A DNA stretch of 64,000 nucleotides from Laspinema palackyanum D2c (GCF_025370875.1 NZ_JAMXFD010000004.1:94835-158834); one strand, 5' to 3'; counted from the first letter of the stretch, positions 20,228 to 30,692 are shown. A program made the numbers and translations. The notes: generated by a model not told the origin, from the sequence alone.

Positions 20228-21526
20228 TTACATCATGTACTTGCCACCTTTAGTCGGGTCTTCCCAATTGCAGGAATAGCCCTTTGTATCTGCCACATAT
20301 TGATTCCAAGGAATTGGGTCAACCGGGGCCGGGGTTTCGGAGACAATTTTAAACATTCCATCATCCCCAATTTCACCGATGCGGACCGTTTTTGAGAGGT
20401 GATGGTTATTTTGGAGGGTAACCAGACCTCCTGGAGCTTGTAAAGTTTGTCCCACAGCGGCTTTACGGACGGCCTCAATATCATCCGCCGTTCCCGCTTT
20501 TTCCACCGCTTGTTTCCACAAATAAACCATAATATAAGCGGCTTCCATTGGGTCATTTGTCACCCGATTTTGGCCGTATTTTGACTTAAATGCCTGAACA
20601 AACTTTTGGTTTTCGGGGGTATTTACCGATTGAAAATAATTCCAAGCGGCATAATGACCTTTGAGATATTCAGTCCCGATCGCTCGCACTTCTTCTTCCG
20701 CAATACTCACCGACATGGTGGGATATTTGTCCGGTGTCAACCCAGCCCCTTGCATCTGTTTGAAAAAGGCCACGTTGCTGTCCCCATTGAGGGTATTAAA
20801 AATCACGCCACCATCCGGCAAAGCCGCTTGAATTTTGGTAATAATTGCGGTAACTTCCGTGCCACCGAGGGGGATATAATCTTCTCCCACGGTTTGTCCC
20901 CCTTTGGCTTCAAGTTGAGCCTTAATAATCGTATTGGCGGTACGGGGAAACACATAATCGGACCCGACTAGAAAGAATTGCTGGCCTTTATTTTCTAACA
21001 GCCAATCCACCGCCGGTTCAATCTGTTGATTGGGGGCTGCCCCGGTATAGAAAACATTCTTAGAGCATTCTTGCCCTTCATACTGCACGGGATACCATAA
21101 CATATGACCACTCGACTCGAACACCGGCAAAACGGCCTTGCGCGAGGCGGATGTCCAGCAGCCAAAAACCGTCGCCACTTTATCCCGATCAATCAGTTTT
21201 CTGGCTTTTTCCGCAAAGGTGGGCCAATCCGACGCCCCATCTTCCACAACCGCCTGAATTTTCTTGCCGAGAACCCCGCCAGCGTTGTTAATTTCCTCGA
21301 TCGCCAACTGTTCTGCATCAACGACACTTTGTTCGCTAATCGCCATCGTGCCACTTAAGGAATGGAGGATTCCCACCTTAATCGTATCTACGCCACCACC
21401 TGCCCCCGGAGTTGCTGCATCCGTTTCCGCTACATTGCCCTCGGTACAAGCTTTCAGCAGAATGCTGCTTCCTAGGGCAGCGGTACCATAAAGCAGAAAT
21501 TTACGCCGTCCAAGTCGATGTGTCAT
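20228..21526 (-). CDS. urtA: Urea-binding lipoprotein UrtA
   Basis: 432 residues. The N-terminus has a twin-arginine-like RRKF followed by a hydrophobic stretch and a lipobox (LLKAC, Cys near residue 27), so the mature protein should be lipid-anchored in the periplasm. The body is a type I periplasmic binding protein of the amide/urea group (VGILHSLSGTMAISEQSVVDA; GYSCNWEDPTKGGKYMM at the C-terminus). It delivers urea to UrtBC. A canonical NtcA operator with a correctly placed -10 box lies about 50-95 nt upstream, so induction under nitrogen limitation is expected. Confidence 0.96.
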   Translation of the reverse strand: MTHRLGRRKFLLYGTAALGSSILLKACTEGNVAETDAATPGAGGGVDTIKVGILHSLSGTMAISEQSVVDAEQLAIEEINNAGGVLGKKIQAVVEDGASDWPTFAEKARKLIDRDKVATVFGCWTSASRKAVLPVFESSGHMLWYPVQYEGQECSKNVFYTGAAPNQQIEPAVDWLLENKGQQFFLVGSDYVFPRTANTIIKAQLEAKGGQTVGEDYIPLGGTEVTAIITKIQAALPDGGVIFNTLNGDSNVAFFKQMQGAGLTPDKYPTMSVSIAEEEVRAIGTEYLKGHYAAWNYFQSVNTPENQKFVQAFKSKYGQNRVTNDPMEAAYIMVYLWKQAVEKAGTADDIEAVRKAAVGQTLQAPGGLVTLQNNHHLSKTVRIGEIGDDGMFKIVSETPAPVDPIPWNQYVADTKGYSCNWEDPTKGGKYMM

Positions 21527-21575
21527 CCTATTTTTGTACTCCTACTGGCATTGACTCGCTCCTATCAGAGCCTTG

Positions 21576-21620
21576 ATATTAAAGCGATCTTCTCAGGAAC
21601 AAATTGTATTTCTGGATACA
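21576..21620 (-). promoter_or_regulatory. NtcA-activated promoter of urtA
   Basis: GTA-N8-TAC at 21606-21619 sits inside the wider dyad TGTATCCAGAAATACA (minus strand). The candidate -10 box TAATAT lies at 21576-21581, about 24 nt from the operator's proximal edge. That is close to the roughly 22-nt spacing of class II NtcA-activated promoters. The start codon of urtA is about 50 nt further on. Confidence 0.85.
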
Positions 21621-21863
21621 GAAATTTTCTAGGCATTCAAGCCTTAGTCCTCTGATATTTAGTCTGAGCCAATTTGTGACAATGTTGCGATTTCTAACAA
21701 TTGTGAGGTCGAGGGGTAACGGTAGCTTTATGGACCTTAACATACCCTGTAAGAACCGGATTAAGATACGCATGAGTCCCGGGATTTGCTTGCACTTGAT
21801 GCGATCGCCCCCCTGAACCCCGTCTCCAATCTCGCTATAGTACCGGCACAAAAGTGCCACTTT

Positions 21864-22460
21864 TTAAACCAGATTAGCCTCAATAAAATCAATCACCCCT
21901 TGCAGTCCTTCTTGGGTCTTCAAATTAGTAAAGGTAAAGGGCCGACTGCCGCGCATTTTTTGGCTATCCCGTTCCATCACCCCCAAATCTGCCCCCACTA
22001 AAGGGGCCAGGTCAATTTTATTAATCACTAACAAATCAGATTTGGTAATTCCTGGCCCTCCCTTGCGGGGAATTTTATCCCCAGCGGCAACATCAATCAC
22101 ATAAATGGTGAGATCGACTAATTCCGGGCTAAAAGTCGCCGCTAAATTATCCCCGCCACTTTCTACAAATACCAAATCCAGGGTCAAAAACCTCCGTTCC
22201 AGTTGGGCGATCGCAGCTAAATTCAACGAGGCATCTTCTCGAATTGCTGTATGAGGACAGCCCCCCGTTTCTACCCCCATAATTCGCTCCTTTTCCAGGG
22301 CCTGCGATCGCACTAAAAATTGAGCATCTTCCTGGGTGTAAATATCATTCGTCACCACCGCCAAGTTATAGCGATCGCGCATTGCTTTACACAATGCATC
22401 CACTAACGCCGTTTTTCCTGAACCCACGGGACCCGCAATTCCGACACGAAATGAACTCAT
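21864..22460 (-). CDS. ureG: Urease accessory GTPase UreG
   Basis: 198 residues from ATG 22460, which gives the usual N-terminus [19 protein letters not shown]; an ATG six codons upstream is also possible. It shows the P-loop GPVGSGKT, the metal-binding CPH in [15 protein letters not shown], the [17 protein letters not shown] segment and the guanine specificity motif NKID. It is a SIMIBI GTPase that drives nickel insertion into urease with UreE, UreF and UreD. It lies downstream of ureF across a spacer holding short tandem repeats. Confidence 0.97.
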   Translation of the reverse strand: MSSFRVGIAGPVGSGKTALVDALCKAMRDRYNLAVVTNDIYTQEDAQFLVRSQALEKERIMGVETGGCPHTAIREDASLNLAAIAQLERRFLTLDLVFVESGGDNLAATFSPELVDLTIYVIDVAAGDKIPRKGGPGITKSDLLVINKIDLAPLVGADLGVMERDSQKMRGSRPFTFTNLKTQEGLQGVIDFIEANLV

Positions 22461-22472
22461 AATTAGGTTTTT

Positions 22473-22523
22473 TGTCATTGGTCTTATGTCATTGGTCTTA
22501 AGTCATTGGTCTTATGTCATTGG
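22473..22523. repeat. Short tandem repeat between ureF and ureG
   Basis: A 14-nt unit, (T/A)GTCATTGGTCTTA, is repeated about 3.5 times, with a related GACAAATGACCA further on near 22560-22580. It is the short tandem repeat type common in filamentous cyanobacteria. A related GGTCATT cluster is at 40223-40300. Confidence 0.85.
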
Positions 22524-22590
22524 GTGTTCTGTTTTTTTGTCCTGATTATTCCACAATTGAAAGGACAAAGGACAAATGACCACCCTAGCT

Positions 22591-23274
22591 TCAACTTCTA
22601 AACAATCGGGAATATTGACTTTCATGCTGCATACTCGCTAAACTTAGCCCCCAAGTGCAACTGCTGAGGTCATCATCTTCTACCCTTAAAATTGTTTGAA
22701 CTGCCGTCACCAAATTGGGTTGTAAATTAAATAATAGCTGTTGCCCTGCGGTTTGCCCCAGGGGAATCAGTTTCACCCCAGCCCCAATAAAATTACAAGC
22801 CCAACTCTGTAAATATCCCAATAAAGCCACATCCGAGGGAATCTGCCAATATGAAGCAGCAATCCCGAAGGCTACTGCAAAATTACAATCCTCCTCACTC
22901 AAGGCAGTGACTTCAACTCGGTCTTCTACCGGCCAAAGCGCCATCAATAACCGCAGTAACGCATTTCCCATCTGCCAACTCTGTTGCCGCAATTCTTCCG
23001 TTTCGCGGGTTGCCGATGACCAGTGATTCCACTCCTGGACCTTTCCCCAATTGCCTGTATGGGCTGCATTTGAGGCTCTCACCATCACCGCTCCATCTAA
23101 AGAAATTGACCCTTCTCGCAATTCCCAATTCATCCAATTTTGGAGAGTTTCTGCACTGTTGACGATGCCGCGTTCAACTAACATTTCCAACCCTTCAGAA
23201 TAGCTATAAGCGCCTACAGGTAACGCCGGACTCGCCAGTTGCAACAAGGATAATAAGGAAAAATCAGTGAGCAT
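22591..23274 (-). CDS. ureF: Urease accessory protein UreF
   Basis: 227 residues, all helical. It carries the family motif [21 protein letters not shown] near the N-terminus and [18 protein letters not shown] in the centre. UreF links UreD-bound apo-urease with UreG and gates GTP hydrolysis. It lies 89 nt after ureE on the same strand. Confidence 0.95.
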   Translation of the reverse strand: MLTDFSLLSLLQLASPALPVGAYSYSEGLEMLVERGIVNSAETLQNWMNWELREGSISLDGAVMVRASNAAHTGNWGKVQEWNHWSSATRETEELRQQSWQMGNALLRLLMALWPVEDRVEVTALSEEDCNFAVAFGIAASYWQIPSDVALLGYLQSWACNFIGAGVKLIPLGQTAGQQLLFNLQPNLVTAVQTILRVEDDDLSSCTWGLSLASMQHESQYSRLFRS

Positions 23275-23363
23275 AAATTCAAAAATAATATCAGTTAATT
23301 AGTTAATTAATAGGGTATTTTATTGGGTTAAATTCAAGAAGAAACAATCTATTTGGACCGCAG

Positions 23364-23807
23364 TCACTGACCCTGATGAGAGTGATAAGCTCCTAGTTCT
23401 GGATGAAAGGGAGCAGTTTCTTCTTGAACCGTTAATCCTAATTGTTCTATCAGGGTTTTTAAAACCGGGTCAATGGTCAAACGTAAATAATCGGGGTGAA
23501 TTTCTAAAGGAACGTGACGATTTCCTAAATGATAAGCAGCGCGTAATAAATCCAGGGGAGTATGAGCCGTAACTATCAGGGTGGGTTCCGGTTTGGCGGT
23601 GACGAGAACCCTGATGTTCCCGGAGTCATCGGTGAGGCAGTCGCCATGACTTAAGACGGTCCCTCGGGGTAACTTGAGATGAACCTCTTCTCCTTCTTCG
23701 GTTTCAAATCGATGGCGACTGCGAGTGCGATCGTCTGCGGTGAGGGAAAGGGTCAAGGCGATCGCTGCCTCGGGATCCGGTGGCATACAGTGGGTTAAGG
23801 TCAACAT
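23364..23807 (-). CDS. ureE: Urease nickel metallochaperone UreE
   Basis: 147 residues from ATG 23807; a TTG two codons earlier is in frame. It has the UreE peptide-binding domain (RHRFETEEGEEVHLKLPRGT) and the metal-binding domain (AYHLGNRHVPLEI, with the key His), then a short C-terminal tail GAYHSHQGQ with two His. That is far less His-rich than enterobacterial UreE, so it probably delivers rather than stores nickel. It leads ureE-ureF-ureG. Confidence 0.95.
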   Translation of the reverse strand: MLTLTHCMPPDPEAAIALTLSLTADDRTRSRHRFETEEGEEVHLKLPRGTVLSHGDCLTDDSGNIRVLVTAKPEPTLIVTAHTPLDLLRAAYHLGNRHVPLEIHPDYLRLTIDPVLKTLIEQLGLTVQEETAPFHPELGAYHSHQGQ

Positions 23808-24059
23808 TAGCAAGGGATCAACAGCAATCTGTGAACTTGTGGGACTGGGTTAGACCAAATCCTACCATTGAGGCGATCGCCTTTGAATCCCACCCTGATT
23901 TTTCTCAGGGATTTGCCTAAAAAAGTTCGGGATTCAACTGGGACCTTCCTTTGACGGTATCGGCGTCCTAGTCCCGGTTCAAAAAATTCCTGAAAAATAT
24001 CTGCTAAACCCTCTAGCCAACTCAAAAAAAGCCTGCTACAATCATCTAATGTCAGTCAT

Positions 24060-24131
24060 GCCGATGTAGCTCAGTGGTAGAGCACTTGATTCGTAATCAG
24101 GCGGTCGCGGGTTCAAATCCCGCCATCGGCT
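24060..24131 (+). tRNA. tRNA-Thr(CGU)
   Basis: The acceptor arm GCCGATG pairs with CATCGGC and is followed by discriminator T. The D arm is GCTCAGTGGTAGAGC. The anticodon stem is CTTGA/TCAGG with loop TTCGTAA, giving anticodon CGT and decoding ACG as Thr. The T arm is GCGGGTTCAAATCCCGC. CCA is not encoded. Confidence 0.95.
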
Positions 24132-24351
24132 TTCAATGAAAATCGCTAAAATAGCATCCAAAGGCGATCGCGCGTCACCCGGGGAGGGTCTCTGAGCAGT
24201 CACCCTGGCCGGACCGAAGCAACGGACCTGAAACCCTGTAGGGGCATCCAAGGGAATTGTAACTACAGATAGAGCGGCAATGCGGAAGTCCTATCAACGC
24301 TAAAACCCTACATAATTGGGGTCAGAAACCGGGTAAAAGTTACTCAAAACT

Positions 24352-25431
24352 ATGGCTAAGATAGGATTGCGATCGCGTTTATTTTTATCCCATCTCCTCG
24401 TCTTAATGGTTGGGGTGACCGTCCTGGTCATTACCGGCAAACTCTCCTCCCCCCGCCTGTTTATCGTTCACCTTCAACAACTTGAAGGCAAAGGATTTAA
24501 CCTCCACTATGTCCGCACTTCTTTAGTCGATGTCTTTGAAACCACCTGGAATCGTGGCACATTTTGGTCCGTAATTGTGGGAACAACCGGGGCCGGTTTA
24601 CTCAGTTATTTTGTTGCCAAACGAATTACTAAACCCATGACTCTCATGGAACGAGTCACCCAAAAATTTGCGGCAGGAGAACTCCATCAGCGAATGCCTG
24701 CCAGTGAAATTCCTGAACTCAATCGCCTCAGTGCCAGCTTTAACCGCATGGCAGCGAGTATCGAAAATGTGGAGCACCGACGCCGGGAATTGATTAGCGA
24801 TTTGACTCACGAATTGCGAACCCCTTTAACCATTATTCGGGGCAATTTGGAACAACTCGAAGATGGCACCCTGCCACCGGACCCTGATATTTATCACCGT
24901 CTTGCCAAAGAAACTCGGCGTTTGGAACGGTTAGTCAATGACTTGCAGGAACTCTCCAAGGCAGAAGCGGGTTACTTGCCGATTGATTTGCAGCGAATGA
25001 ATGTGCGTCCTTTATTGGAAACCTTAATTGAACGGTTTTCCGATTGGATTGTGGAAGAAAACTTGGTGTTGCAATTAGACTGTCCTCCTCAACTCCCGGG
25101 GGTCATGGCGGACCCCGATCGCTTAGAACAAGTGCTGGTTAATCTTCTGGGGAATGCCTTGCGTCATACGGCGACGGGTTCGATTTGTCTGCGAACCTGG
25201 ACCAGTGCAGGGTATCTGTGGATTGCCGTGATTGATACAGGGTCTGGTATCCCCCCAGAGGATCTGCCTCATGTGTTCGATCGCTTCTGGCGCAGGTCCA
25301 GTGGCAGCAATGGCACCGGCATCGGTTTAGCCATTTCTCGGCGGTTAGTGGAACTCCAAGGGGGCCAGATGCAAGTCGAGAGTGAACTGGGAAAAGGCAG
25401 CCGGTTTGAGTTCTCTCTTCCTTTGGCTTGA
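24352..25431 (+). CDS. Membrane sensor histidine kinase (BaeS-like)
   Basis: 359 residues. Two membrane helices (about 8-29 and 71-92) enclose a short periplasmic loop of roughly 40 residues. A HAMP domain follows ([19 protein letters not shown]), then HisKA with the phospho-His near residue 151 in [16 protein letters not shown]. HATPase_c has N box [14 protein letters not shown]1 [10 protein letters not shown] and G2 [11 protein letters not shown]. All catalytic elements are intact. No response regulator is next to it, so it is an orphan kinase. The short loop suggests it senses envelope stress or a membrane change rather than a bound ligand. Confidence 0.92.
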   Translation: MAKIGLRSRLFLSHLLVLMVGVTVLVITGKLSSPRLFIVHLQQLEGKGFNLHYVRTSLVDVFETTWNRGTFWSVIVGTTGAGLLSYFVAKRITKPMTLMERVTQKFAAGELHQRMPASEIPELNRLSASFNRMAASIENVEHRRRELISDLTHELRTPLTIIRGNLEQLEDGTLPPDPDIYHRLAKETRRLERLVNDLQELSKAEAGYLPIDLQRMNVRPLLETLIERFSDWIVEENLVLQLDCPPQLPGVMADPDRLEQVLVNLLGNALRHTATGSICLRTWTSAGYLWIAVIDTGSGIPPEDLPHVFDRFWRRSSGSNGTGIGLAISRRLVELQGGQMQVESELGKGSRFEFSLPLA

Positions 25432-25579
25432 GTCGGTGGAGTGAATTTTCTCAAAAATCCGTTTAATTACTTCTGATAAAACCCTTCAACCGGGGAGTGA
25501 AGATAACCGGCATTAGCGGCTTGTTTCAGGACTGAATACCATTAATTATAAAGGAATGTTTTAAACGGAAGTTGAGCCG

Positions 25580-25804
25580 TTGAAAGCGGCGAATCAGAGA
25601 AAGGTGGCTCAACGCTTTGGGAAACTTCTTGAAAAATTTGATAAAGGGGTTCCAAATATACCAACGCCTGACGGCTGCCCGAACTATGATGTTCCTATAA
25701 GGACGGAATCGGGAATCAGGCCGACAGAAATAGAATGCATAGCGTATTTTTTAAAAAATTGCATCTATCAAAGGGATGACACTCCATTTAGAGTCGAGAT
25801 ATAA
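25580..25804 (+). CDS. Small hypothetical protein, 74 aa, atypical codon use
   Basis: The only possible start in this frame is TTG 25580, with GGAAG about 8 nt upstream; an in-frame stop lies just before it. The product is a short basic helix followed by a proline- and cysteine-containing part (PDGCPNYDVP, IECIAYFLKNCIY). Codon use is unlike the neighbours, with several AGG, AGA and ATA codons. It could be an acquired gene, a remnant or a chance open frame. It lies 27 nt before the diguanylate cyclase and might be its leader gene. Confidence 0.4.
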   Translation: MKAANQRKVAQRFGKLLEKFDKGVPNIPTPDGCPNYDVPIRTESGIRPTEIECIAYFLKNCIYQRDDTPFRVEI

Positions 25805-25831
25805 TAGAAAAGTTTAAAGGAGTCCCGCGTC

Positions 25832-26704
25832 ATGATAATTGAGCCATCGAGAAACCTGACTTGTGTCAAGACCCCATTTTATCGAGACGATGAAGATGAG
25901 CCAGAACCCAACACCTCTCTTCTGTGGGAGGTGGAAAGGCTGCGCCTGAAACTTGATAAAGTTAAGCAGGAAAAGGCCAAACTGCTGTGTAACCAAAAGA
26001 CCTTAATGCTCCATACCCAGACCCTGAGCGCTTTGGTCTCGGAGTTGACGAGAAAATTGGAAGCTGAACAGCGCGATCGCAAGCAGACTGAATCCACCTA
26101 CCAGTTTCTGGTGACGAACCTGCTCCGAGAAAAGGCCGATTTAGAAATCATGCTCGATACGATCGTCCAACATTCCGATCTTATGGAAGAGTTATTGCAT
26201 GAGCAGTGTATTCGCGATCCGTTAACGGGTTTATTTAACCGCCGGTATTTAGCCAAATCTTTAGAACGAGAACTGTGTCGCGCTCAACTGACCGAGCGAT
26301 CGCTGGGTCTGATCATGCTGGATGTTGACCATTTTAAAGGATTCAACGATACCTACGGACATGAAGCGGGGGATGTAGTCTTAAGGGAACTAGGATGGCT
26401 ACTCAAAACTGAAAGTGGTGCCCTTGATATTCCTTGTCGATACGGGGGAGAGGAGTTTATGGTCATTTTACCCGAAGCGTCTTTAGAAAAGACTCAGCAA
26501 CAGGCGGAGCATCTACGCAGACAGGTTAAACGTCTAAAATTGACTTATTTAGCTCAAGACCTTCCCGGTGTAAGTATTTCTGTTGGCGTGGCTGTTTATC
26601 CCCAACATGGGTTAACAGGAAACCAGCTCATGCAAGCAGCGGATGCGGCTTTATATCAGGGGAAGACCCAAGGACGCGATCGCGTCGTTACGGCATCCGG
26701 TTAA
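25832..26704 (+). CDS. Coiled-coil diguanylate cyclase (GGDEF)
   Basis: 290 residues. AAAGGAG lies 9 nt before ATG 25832. Residues 30-110 form a long coiled coil (LLWEVERLRLKLDKVKQEK and on), probably for dimerisation. The GGDEF domain spans about 128-288, with DPLTGLFNRRYL, DVDHFKGFNDTYGHEAGD and the active-site signature YGGEEF. It makes cyclic di-GMP. The allosteric I-site RxxD, expected five residues before the signature, reads GALD here, so product inhibition is probably absent. It has no sensor domain, so it is either constitutively active or controlled through the coiled coil. Confidence 0.92.
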   Translation: MIIEPSRNLTCVKTPFYRDDEDEPEPNTSLLWEVERLRLKLDKVKQEKAKLLCNQKTLMLHTQTLSALVSELTRKLEAEQRDRKQTESTYQFLVTNLLREKADLEIMLDTIVQHSDLMEELLHEQCIRDPLTGLFNRRYLAKSLERELCRAQLTERSLGLIMLDVDHFKGFNDTYGHEAGDVVLRELGWLLKTESGALDIPCRYGGEEFMVILPEASLEKTQQQAEHLRRQVKRLKLTYLAQDLPGVSISVGVAVYPQHGLTGNQLMQAADAALYQGKTQGRDRVVTASG

Positions 26705-26903
26705 TGAGAGCGCTCTCAACCGTTTCTTTCGCTCTCTTAACCGGCGATCGCCTCTATTTAAACTTAATATTCAATGGCTTCTTACAAACACTTTTTAATG
26801 AATATCCAGCCGCTTTAAAAAAGTTGGCTCTGCTGGGAATTCTTGTAAATAGGTCCACAACAGAGCCAGATAAAAATGATTGAAATAGTAGCTGGAGTGC
26901 CAA

Positions 26904-28175
26904 TTAATTACTCGCTTGGTTCGGGAAAGCACCCGGTTGTACTGCCAAAGTCAAGGGTTGACCATTGCGAATCACTTGCATTTGCAATTCCCCCCCGACA
27001 CGAGTCCGTTCCACTTGCTGTTGTACAGCATTGGCATCCGTCATCTGTACCCCATTAATCGAAACAATCACATCACCGGCGCGGAGTCCACCACGAACCG
27101 CAGGAGAATCCGGCATAACTTGAGCAATTAAAATCCCTTTGTCTTCAGTAACCGTTAACCCGGCATTGGGATTATTGTTAATTTCATTTTTCAGTTCTGG
27201 AGTCAACTGCACCATTTGAATGCCGACATAGGGATGTTGAACTTCCCCATTAGCAATCAATTGTTGAGCAATATCTTGAGCGCGATTAATGGGAATGGCA
27301 AATCCGAGACCTTGAGCACCTTGAATAATCGCGGTGTTCATACCAATTACTTCACCGCGCTGATTCAGCAAGGGACCGCCTGAGTTACCCGGATTAATCG
27401 CCGCATCGGTTTGAATAAAATTCACCCGTTTATCGGGGACCCCGACTTGAGAACTCGATCGCCCGGTGCCGCTAATAATGCCCACAGTCACCGTATTATC
27501 TAACCCCAGGGGATTGCCGATCGCGATCGCCCATTCACCGGGTTGCAATTGCTCTGAGTCTCCCACAACTGCTGTCGGCAAATCGTTCGCCTCAATTTTC
27601 ACCACCGCCACATCGGTTACCGGGTCCGTCCCCATGACTTGACCTGTAAATGAGCGACCATCTTTGAGGGTGACTTCCACCGTATCCGCACCGGCAACAA
27701 CATGGGCATTGGTGAGAATTTGGCCGTCATTACTAATAATAAACCCAGAACCCGTCCCCCGCTCTACCCGCTCTTGAGGTTGAGTCGGCAATCGGGACCC
27801 AAAAAATTGCCGGAAAAATGGATCATTAAAGGCATCGGGAATTTGGGTGGTCACGGTACGGGATGCATTAATCCGGACCACAGCCGGACCCACATTTTGA
27901 ACCACATCCGTAATAAAATTGGTGTCCGCGATCGGCAATCTCCCCTGAATCACTGGGGCCGCAGTCTGGACTTGAGCGGGAGAGGCCGCGTTAACCGGAG
28001 GTGAAACCAGAGTGGGTCCATTCAGAAATTGCGTAGCGGACCAGGTAGCACTCGCGCCCAGGAGGAAGATAGAAAAATAGGTGAGGGGTTTTTGCCAACC
28101 GGGGGCCGACCCTGGATGAGCCGAATTCTTCAAGGGTTCGGAGGGGGTATTGAACTGATCCTGTGTTGTTTTCAT
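26904..28175 (-). CDS. HtrA/Deg-family periplasmic serine protease
   Basis: 423 residues from ATG 28175, chosen because AGGAG lies 9 nt upstream; a TTG seven codons earlier is in frame. A single hydrophobic segment near residues 32-52 is a signal anchor or signal peptide. The trypsin-like domain has the His in [13 protein letters not shown], the Asp in [12 protein letters not shown] and the Ser in [12 protein letters not shown]. One PDZ domain follows (about 315-405, with [16 protein letters not shown]). It matches the cyanobacterial HhoA/HhoB/HtrA group, which degrades damaged or misfolded proteins in the periplasm or thylakoid lumen; I cannot tell which of the three it is. Confidence 0.94.
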   Translation of the reverse strand: MKTTQDQFNTPSEPLKNSAHPGSAPGWQKPLTYFSIFLLGASATWSATQFLNGPTLVSPPVNAASPAQVQTAAPVIQGRLPIADTNFITDVVQNVGPAVVRINASRTVTTQIPDAFNDPFFRQFFGSRLPTQPQERVERGTGSGFIISNDGQILTNAHVVAGADTVEVTLKDGRSFTGQVMGTDPVTDVAVVKIEANDLPTAVVGDSEQLQPGEWAIAIGNPLGLDNTVTVGIISGTGRSSSQVGVPDKRVNFIQTDAAINPGNSGGPLLNQRGEVIGMNTAIIQGAQGLGFAIPINRAQDIAQQLIANGEVQHPYVGIQMVQLTPELKNEINNNPNAGLTVTEDKGILIAQVMPDSPAVRGGLRAGDVIVSINGVQMTDANAVQQQVERTRVGGELQMQVIRNGQPLTLAVQPGAFPNQASN

Positions 28176-28631
28176 TCGGGATAACTCCTGCTGCAAAACT
28201 CCTGCATTACCTTAAAATCGAGCGTTCTTGCTTGCAGTCGGGATAATATAGCTCGTCGAAACTAATCGGGAAGAATCCAGGAAAAATCTGCCTGCTATCA
28301 TCTTTGGGTTAGACCCAGAGGGAACAGAGTCAGATTTCCTCAAGGATAGAGACTCGCTATTTTATAGACCGTTCTAGCATAAAGTCAAGACCGGCATCAG
28401 CACGGGTTGAGACCGTTTCAACCGGGTTGAAGGGCTGACTATTTTTAATGTAAAAGGCAGATATGACGAGGATGTGTCGAGGATATCGCAGGATTGTGGA
28501 TCGGGATGGGGGGGGCGGGGAATCCGGGGGCGACAGGGCCACAGAGCGACAATTGCGGTCCCCAGAGTTGCTAGATTTGTCAAGAGCGTCCAGACCAGAC
28601 TATTCTGGAAAGCGCTATTCTGCATTCTGCT

Positions 28632-29546
28632 ATGGAAGGGCTGGGAGAGGCTTTGTTTGACAACCTGGAATCGTTCTTTAAACCTGATTTCCTCGCACGA
28701 AAGGGCGATCGCCATCCCTATGATGGTTGGTCGTTAGACCAGCGGGACCCCCGGGTGATTCAATCGTTTATGCCCCTGTGGGAATGGGCATACCAGCACT
28801 ATTTTAGCGTGCAAACCGACGGATGGCATCATGTTTTACCCGAGGGCAAAATGCTGGTGGTGGGTTCTCACAATGGGGGACTCGCGGCACCGGATATGTT
28901 TATGTTTATGTATGATTGGTTCCGTCGCCAAGGGTTCGATCGCCTGACCTACGGACTGATGCACCCGACGGTTTGGGATATCTTTCCCGAGACGGTGGTT
29001 CGGCAAGCGGCCCAATGTGGGGCGCTACGGGCGCATCCCAAAATGGCGATCGCAGCCCTGCAAAAGGGGGCAACGGTGTTAGTCTATCCTGGAGGTGCCG
29101 AGGATGTGTTTCGACCCCATCACCTCCGGGATAAAATTTATTTTGCAGGACGCCAAGGGTTTATTAAGTTAGCCTTACGCGAAAATGCCCCAATTTTACC
29201 GATTATTTCCTATGGTGCTCATGACACTCTGTTTGTGATGGCGGATATTTACAAAGAAATGCGCCAGTTGCATGAGGAGTGGGGGATGCCTTGGTTATTT
29301 GGAATTGATCCGGTGGTGTTTCCGATTTATTTGGGGTTGCCTTGGGGGATTGCTTTTGGACCTTGGCCGAATTTTCCCCTTCCGGCGAAGATTCATACCC
29401 GGGTTTGTGCACCCGTCGCCTTTGAGCGGTATGGAAGAGAGGCAGCCAGCGATCGCGACTATGTAAATGAGTGCTATCAGTTGGTTTGTACTCAGATGCA
29501 ACAGTCTTTGGACCAGTTGATTGCCCAAGTGGGCGATCGGTCCTAG
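28632..29546 (+). CDS. Lysophospholipid/glycerol acyltransferase family protein
   Basis: 304 residues. The acyltransferase block is GSHNGGLAAPDMFMF near residue 78 (a variant HX4D-type box), followed by ATVLVYPGGAEDVFRP and FIKLALRENAPILPIISYG, as in membrane-bound acyltransferases that acylate lysolipids or diacylglycerol. There is no long membrane helix, so it is probably peripheral. It stands alone; lipid remodelling is the expected role, with the exact acceptor unknown. Confidence 0.8.
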   Translation: MEGLGEALFDNLESFFKPDFLARKGDRHPYDGWSLDQRDPRVIQSFMPLWEWAYQHYFSVQTDGWHHVLPEGKMLVVGSHNGGLAAPDMFMFMYDWFRRQGFDRLTYGLMHPTVWDIFPETVVRQAAQCGALRAHPKMAIAALQKGATVLVYPGGAEDVFRPHHLRDKIYFAGRQGFIKLALRENAPILPIISYGAHDTLFVMADIYKEMRQLHEEWGMPWLFGIDPVVFPIYLGLPWGIAFGPWPNFPLPAKIHTRVCAPVAFERYGREAASDRDYVNECYQLVCTQMQQSLDQLIAQVGDRS

Positions 29547-29559
29547 TTTGTCGTTGAGG

Positions 29560-29922
29560 TTATCGCAGTGCCAGGAAGAGACTAATTAGGGCGATCGCCA
29601 CCAGGGCGATCGCGCCGGGATGTCTCCTCACCCATCGATTCACGCCGGAAAAGGACCCCGATTGAGAATAGGGGGTTTGAATCACCGGGACCAAGGGTTG
29701 AGATTTATCGTGATAAAGCGTACAGGTTTTGGCGTAGGGTCGCTGGGGATAGTTGCAGGTATCGTCCTCATGGTAAGTGCAACTCTGGCATAAAAATTCT
29801 TCTGAGTTGGCCTGATGCAGGGGAATACCGGGATGACCAAATCCTTTAAGTGGGGTTTGGCAGTAAGGACATTTAACAGCTTGGTCATCAACGGATTGAT
29901 GGCACTGCGGACAGTCAGACAT
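29560..29922 (-). CDS. Zinc-ribbon protein with C-terminal membrane anchor
   Basis: 120 residues. The N-terminal zinc ribbon has CPQCHQS and CPYCQTP. A second cysteine set follows (CQSC, CNYPQRPYAKTC). The C-terminus has one membrane helix (AIALVAIALISLFLAL) after a basic RWVRRHP, giving an N-in orientation. Function is unknown. It is convergent with the acyltransferase gene, 13 nt apart. Confidence 0.75.
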   Translation of the reverse strand: MSDCPQCHQSVDDQAVKCPYCQTPLKGFGHPGIPLHQANSEEFLCQSCTYHEDDTCNYPQRPYAKTCTLYHDKSQPLVPVIQTPYSQSGSFSGVNRWVRRHPGAIALVAIALISLFLALR

Positions 29923-30214
29923 GATGGCAAACGGGGGTGGAATCCGGTAGGGGGCGATCGCGATTGAGTGCGGGTTTCCTCACTCATAGATTAGCCTTTT
30001 GTTTCATCCTACCCTAAGTATCTGGGGTAAAGGCAGTCTGCCTCAGAATGGAAACCCTACAACATAAGAGGTAGAACAGCCGCAGAAGCAGGATACGATA
30101 TCCCACAATAGAAGAGTAGGCCAAAATAAAGCCAGCGATCGCACGCTTTAGAAGGCCCGCGCTATCGTAGATGATATTTTCATAACCCCAGTCAGAGGAA
30201 AACAATAAAACAAT

Positions 30215-30538
30215 ATGGATGCGAATAATTTGCTCAAGCAACTGCTGTTGATCGGCATTGGCACCACCTCGCTAGTCGCCGAGAAAATTAAAGAGGTCAG
30301 CGACCAGTGGGTCCAGGACGGCAAACTCAATCCGGACCAAGCGAAACATTTTGTAGACGATCTCATGCAGCAGATGAAATCGGAACAGGGGAATTTTGAA
30401 ACCCAGGTGCAGCGCCAGATTCGTAACGTCATGCAAGACCTGGGAGTGCCGCGCCAAGCGGAAATGGACGAACTCAGAGGACGCCTCGATCGCCTAGAAC
30501 GTCAAATTCGCGACTTAGAAAATAAGCAATGGCGGTAA
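30215..30538 (+). CDS. Phasin-like small helical protein
   Basis: 107 residues, all helical. A hydrophobic N-terminus (NLLKQLLLIGIGTTSLVAE) is followed by amphipathic helices and a C-terminal coiled coil (ELRGRLDRLERQIRDLE). The form agrees with short proteins annotated as phasin-family in cyanobacteria, which coat polyhydroxyalkanoate granules or act as general coiled-coil proteins. No PHA genes are nearby, so the role is inferred from shape only. Confidence 0.7.
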   Translation: MDANNLLKQLLLIGIGTTSLVAEKIKEVSDQWVQDGKLNPDQAKHFVDDLMQQMKSEQGNFETQVQRQIRNVMQDLGVPRQAEMDELRGRLDRLERQIRDLENKQWR

Positions 30539-30692
30539 GCGGGGTTACTCCCACTGTCCGATACTCAGTTCAGAAATCCGGGGCGAGCCGGGGGACATTT
30601 GGCGTTAGAGTAGGGATCAGGCTACAATCGCTGGGTTGTCAATTTCTAGCCCAACGATTGGAGCCATTACAGGCTACTCAGGAGGACTGATT

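Noticed and set aside
29295..29528. Minus-strand frames across the acyltransferase gene
   Set aside because: They are shadows of the plus-strand gene, which has clear family motifs.
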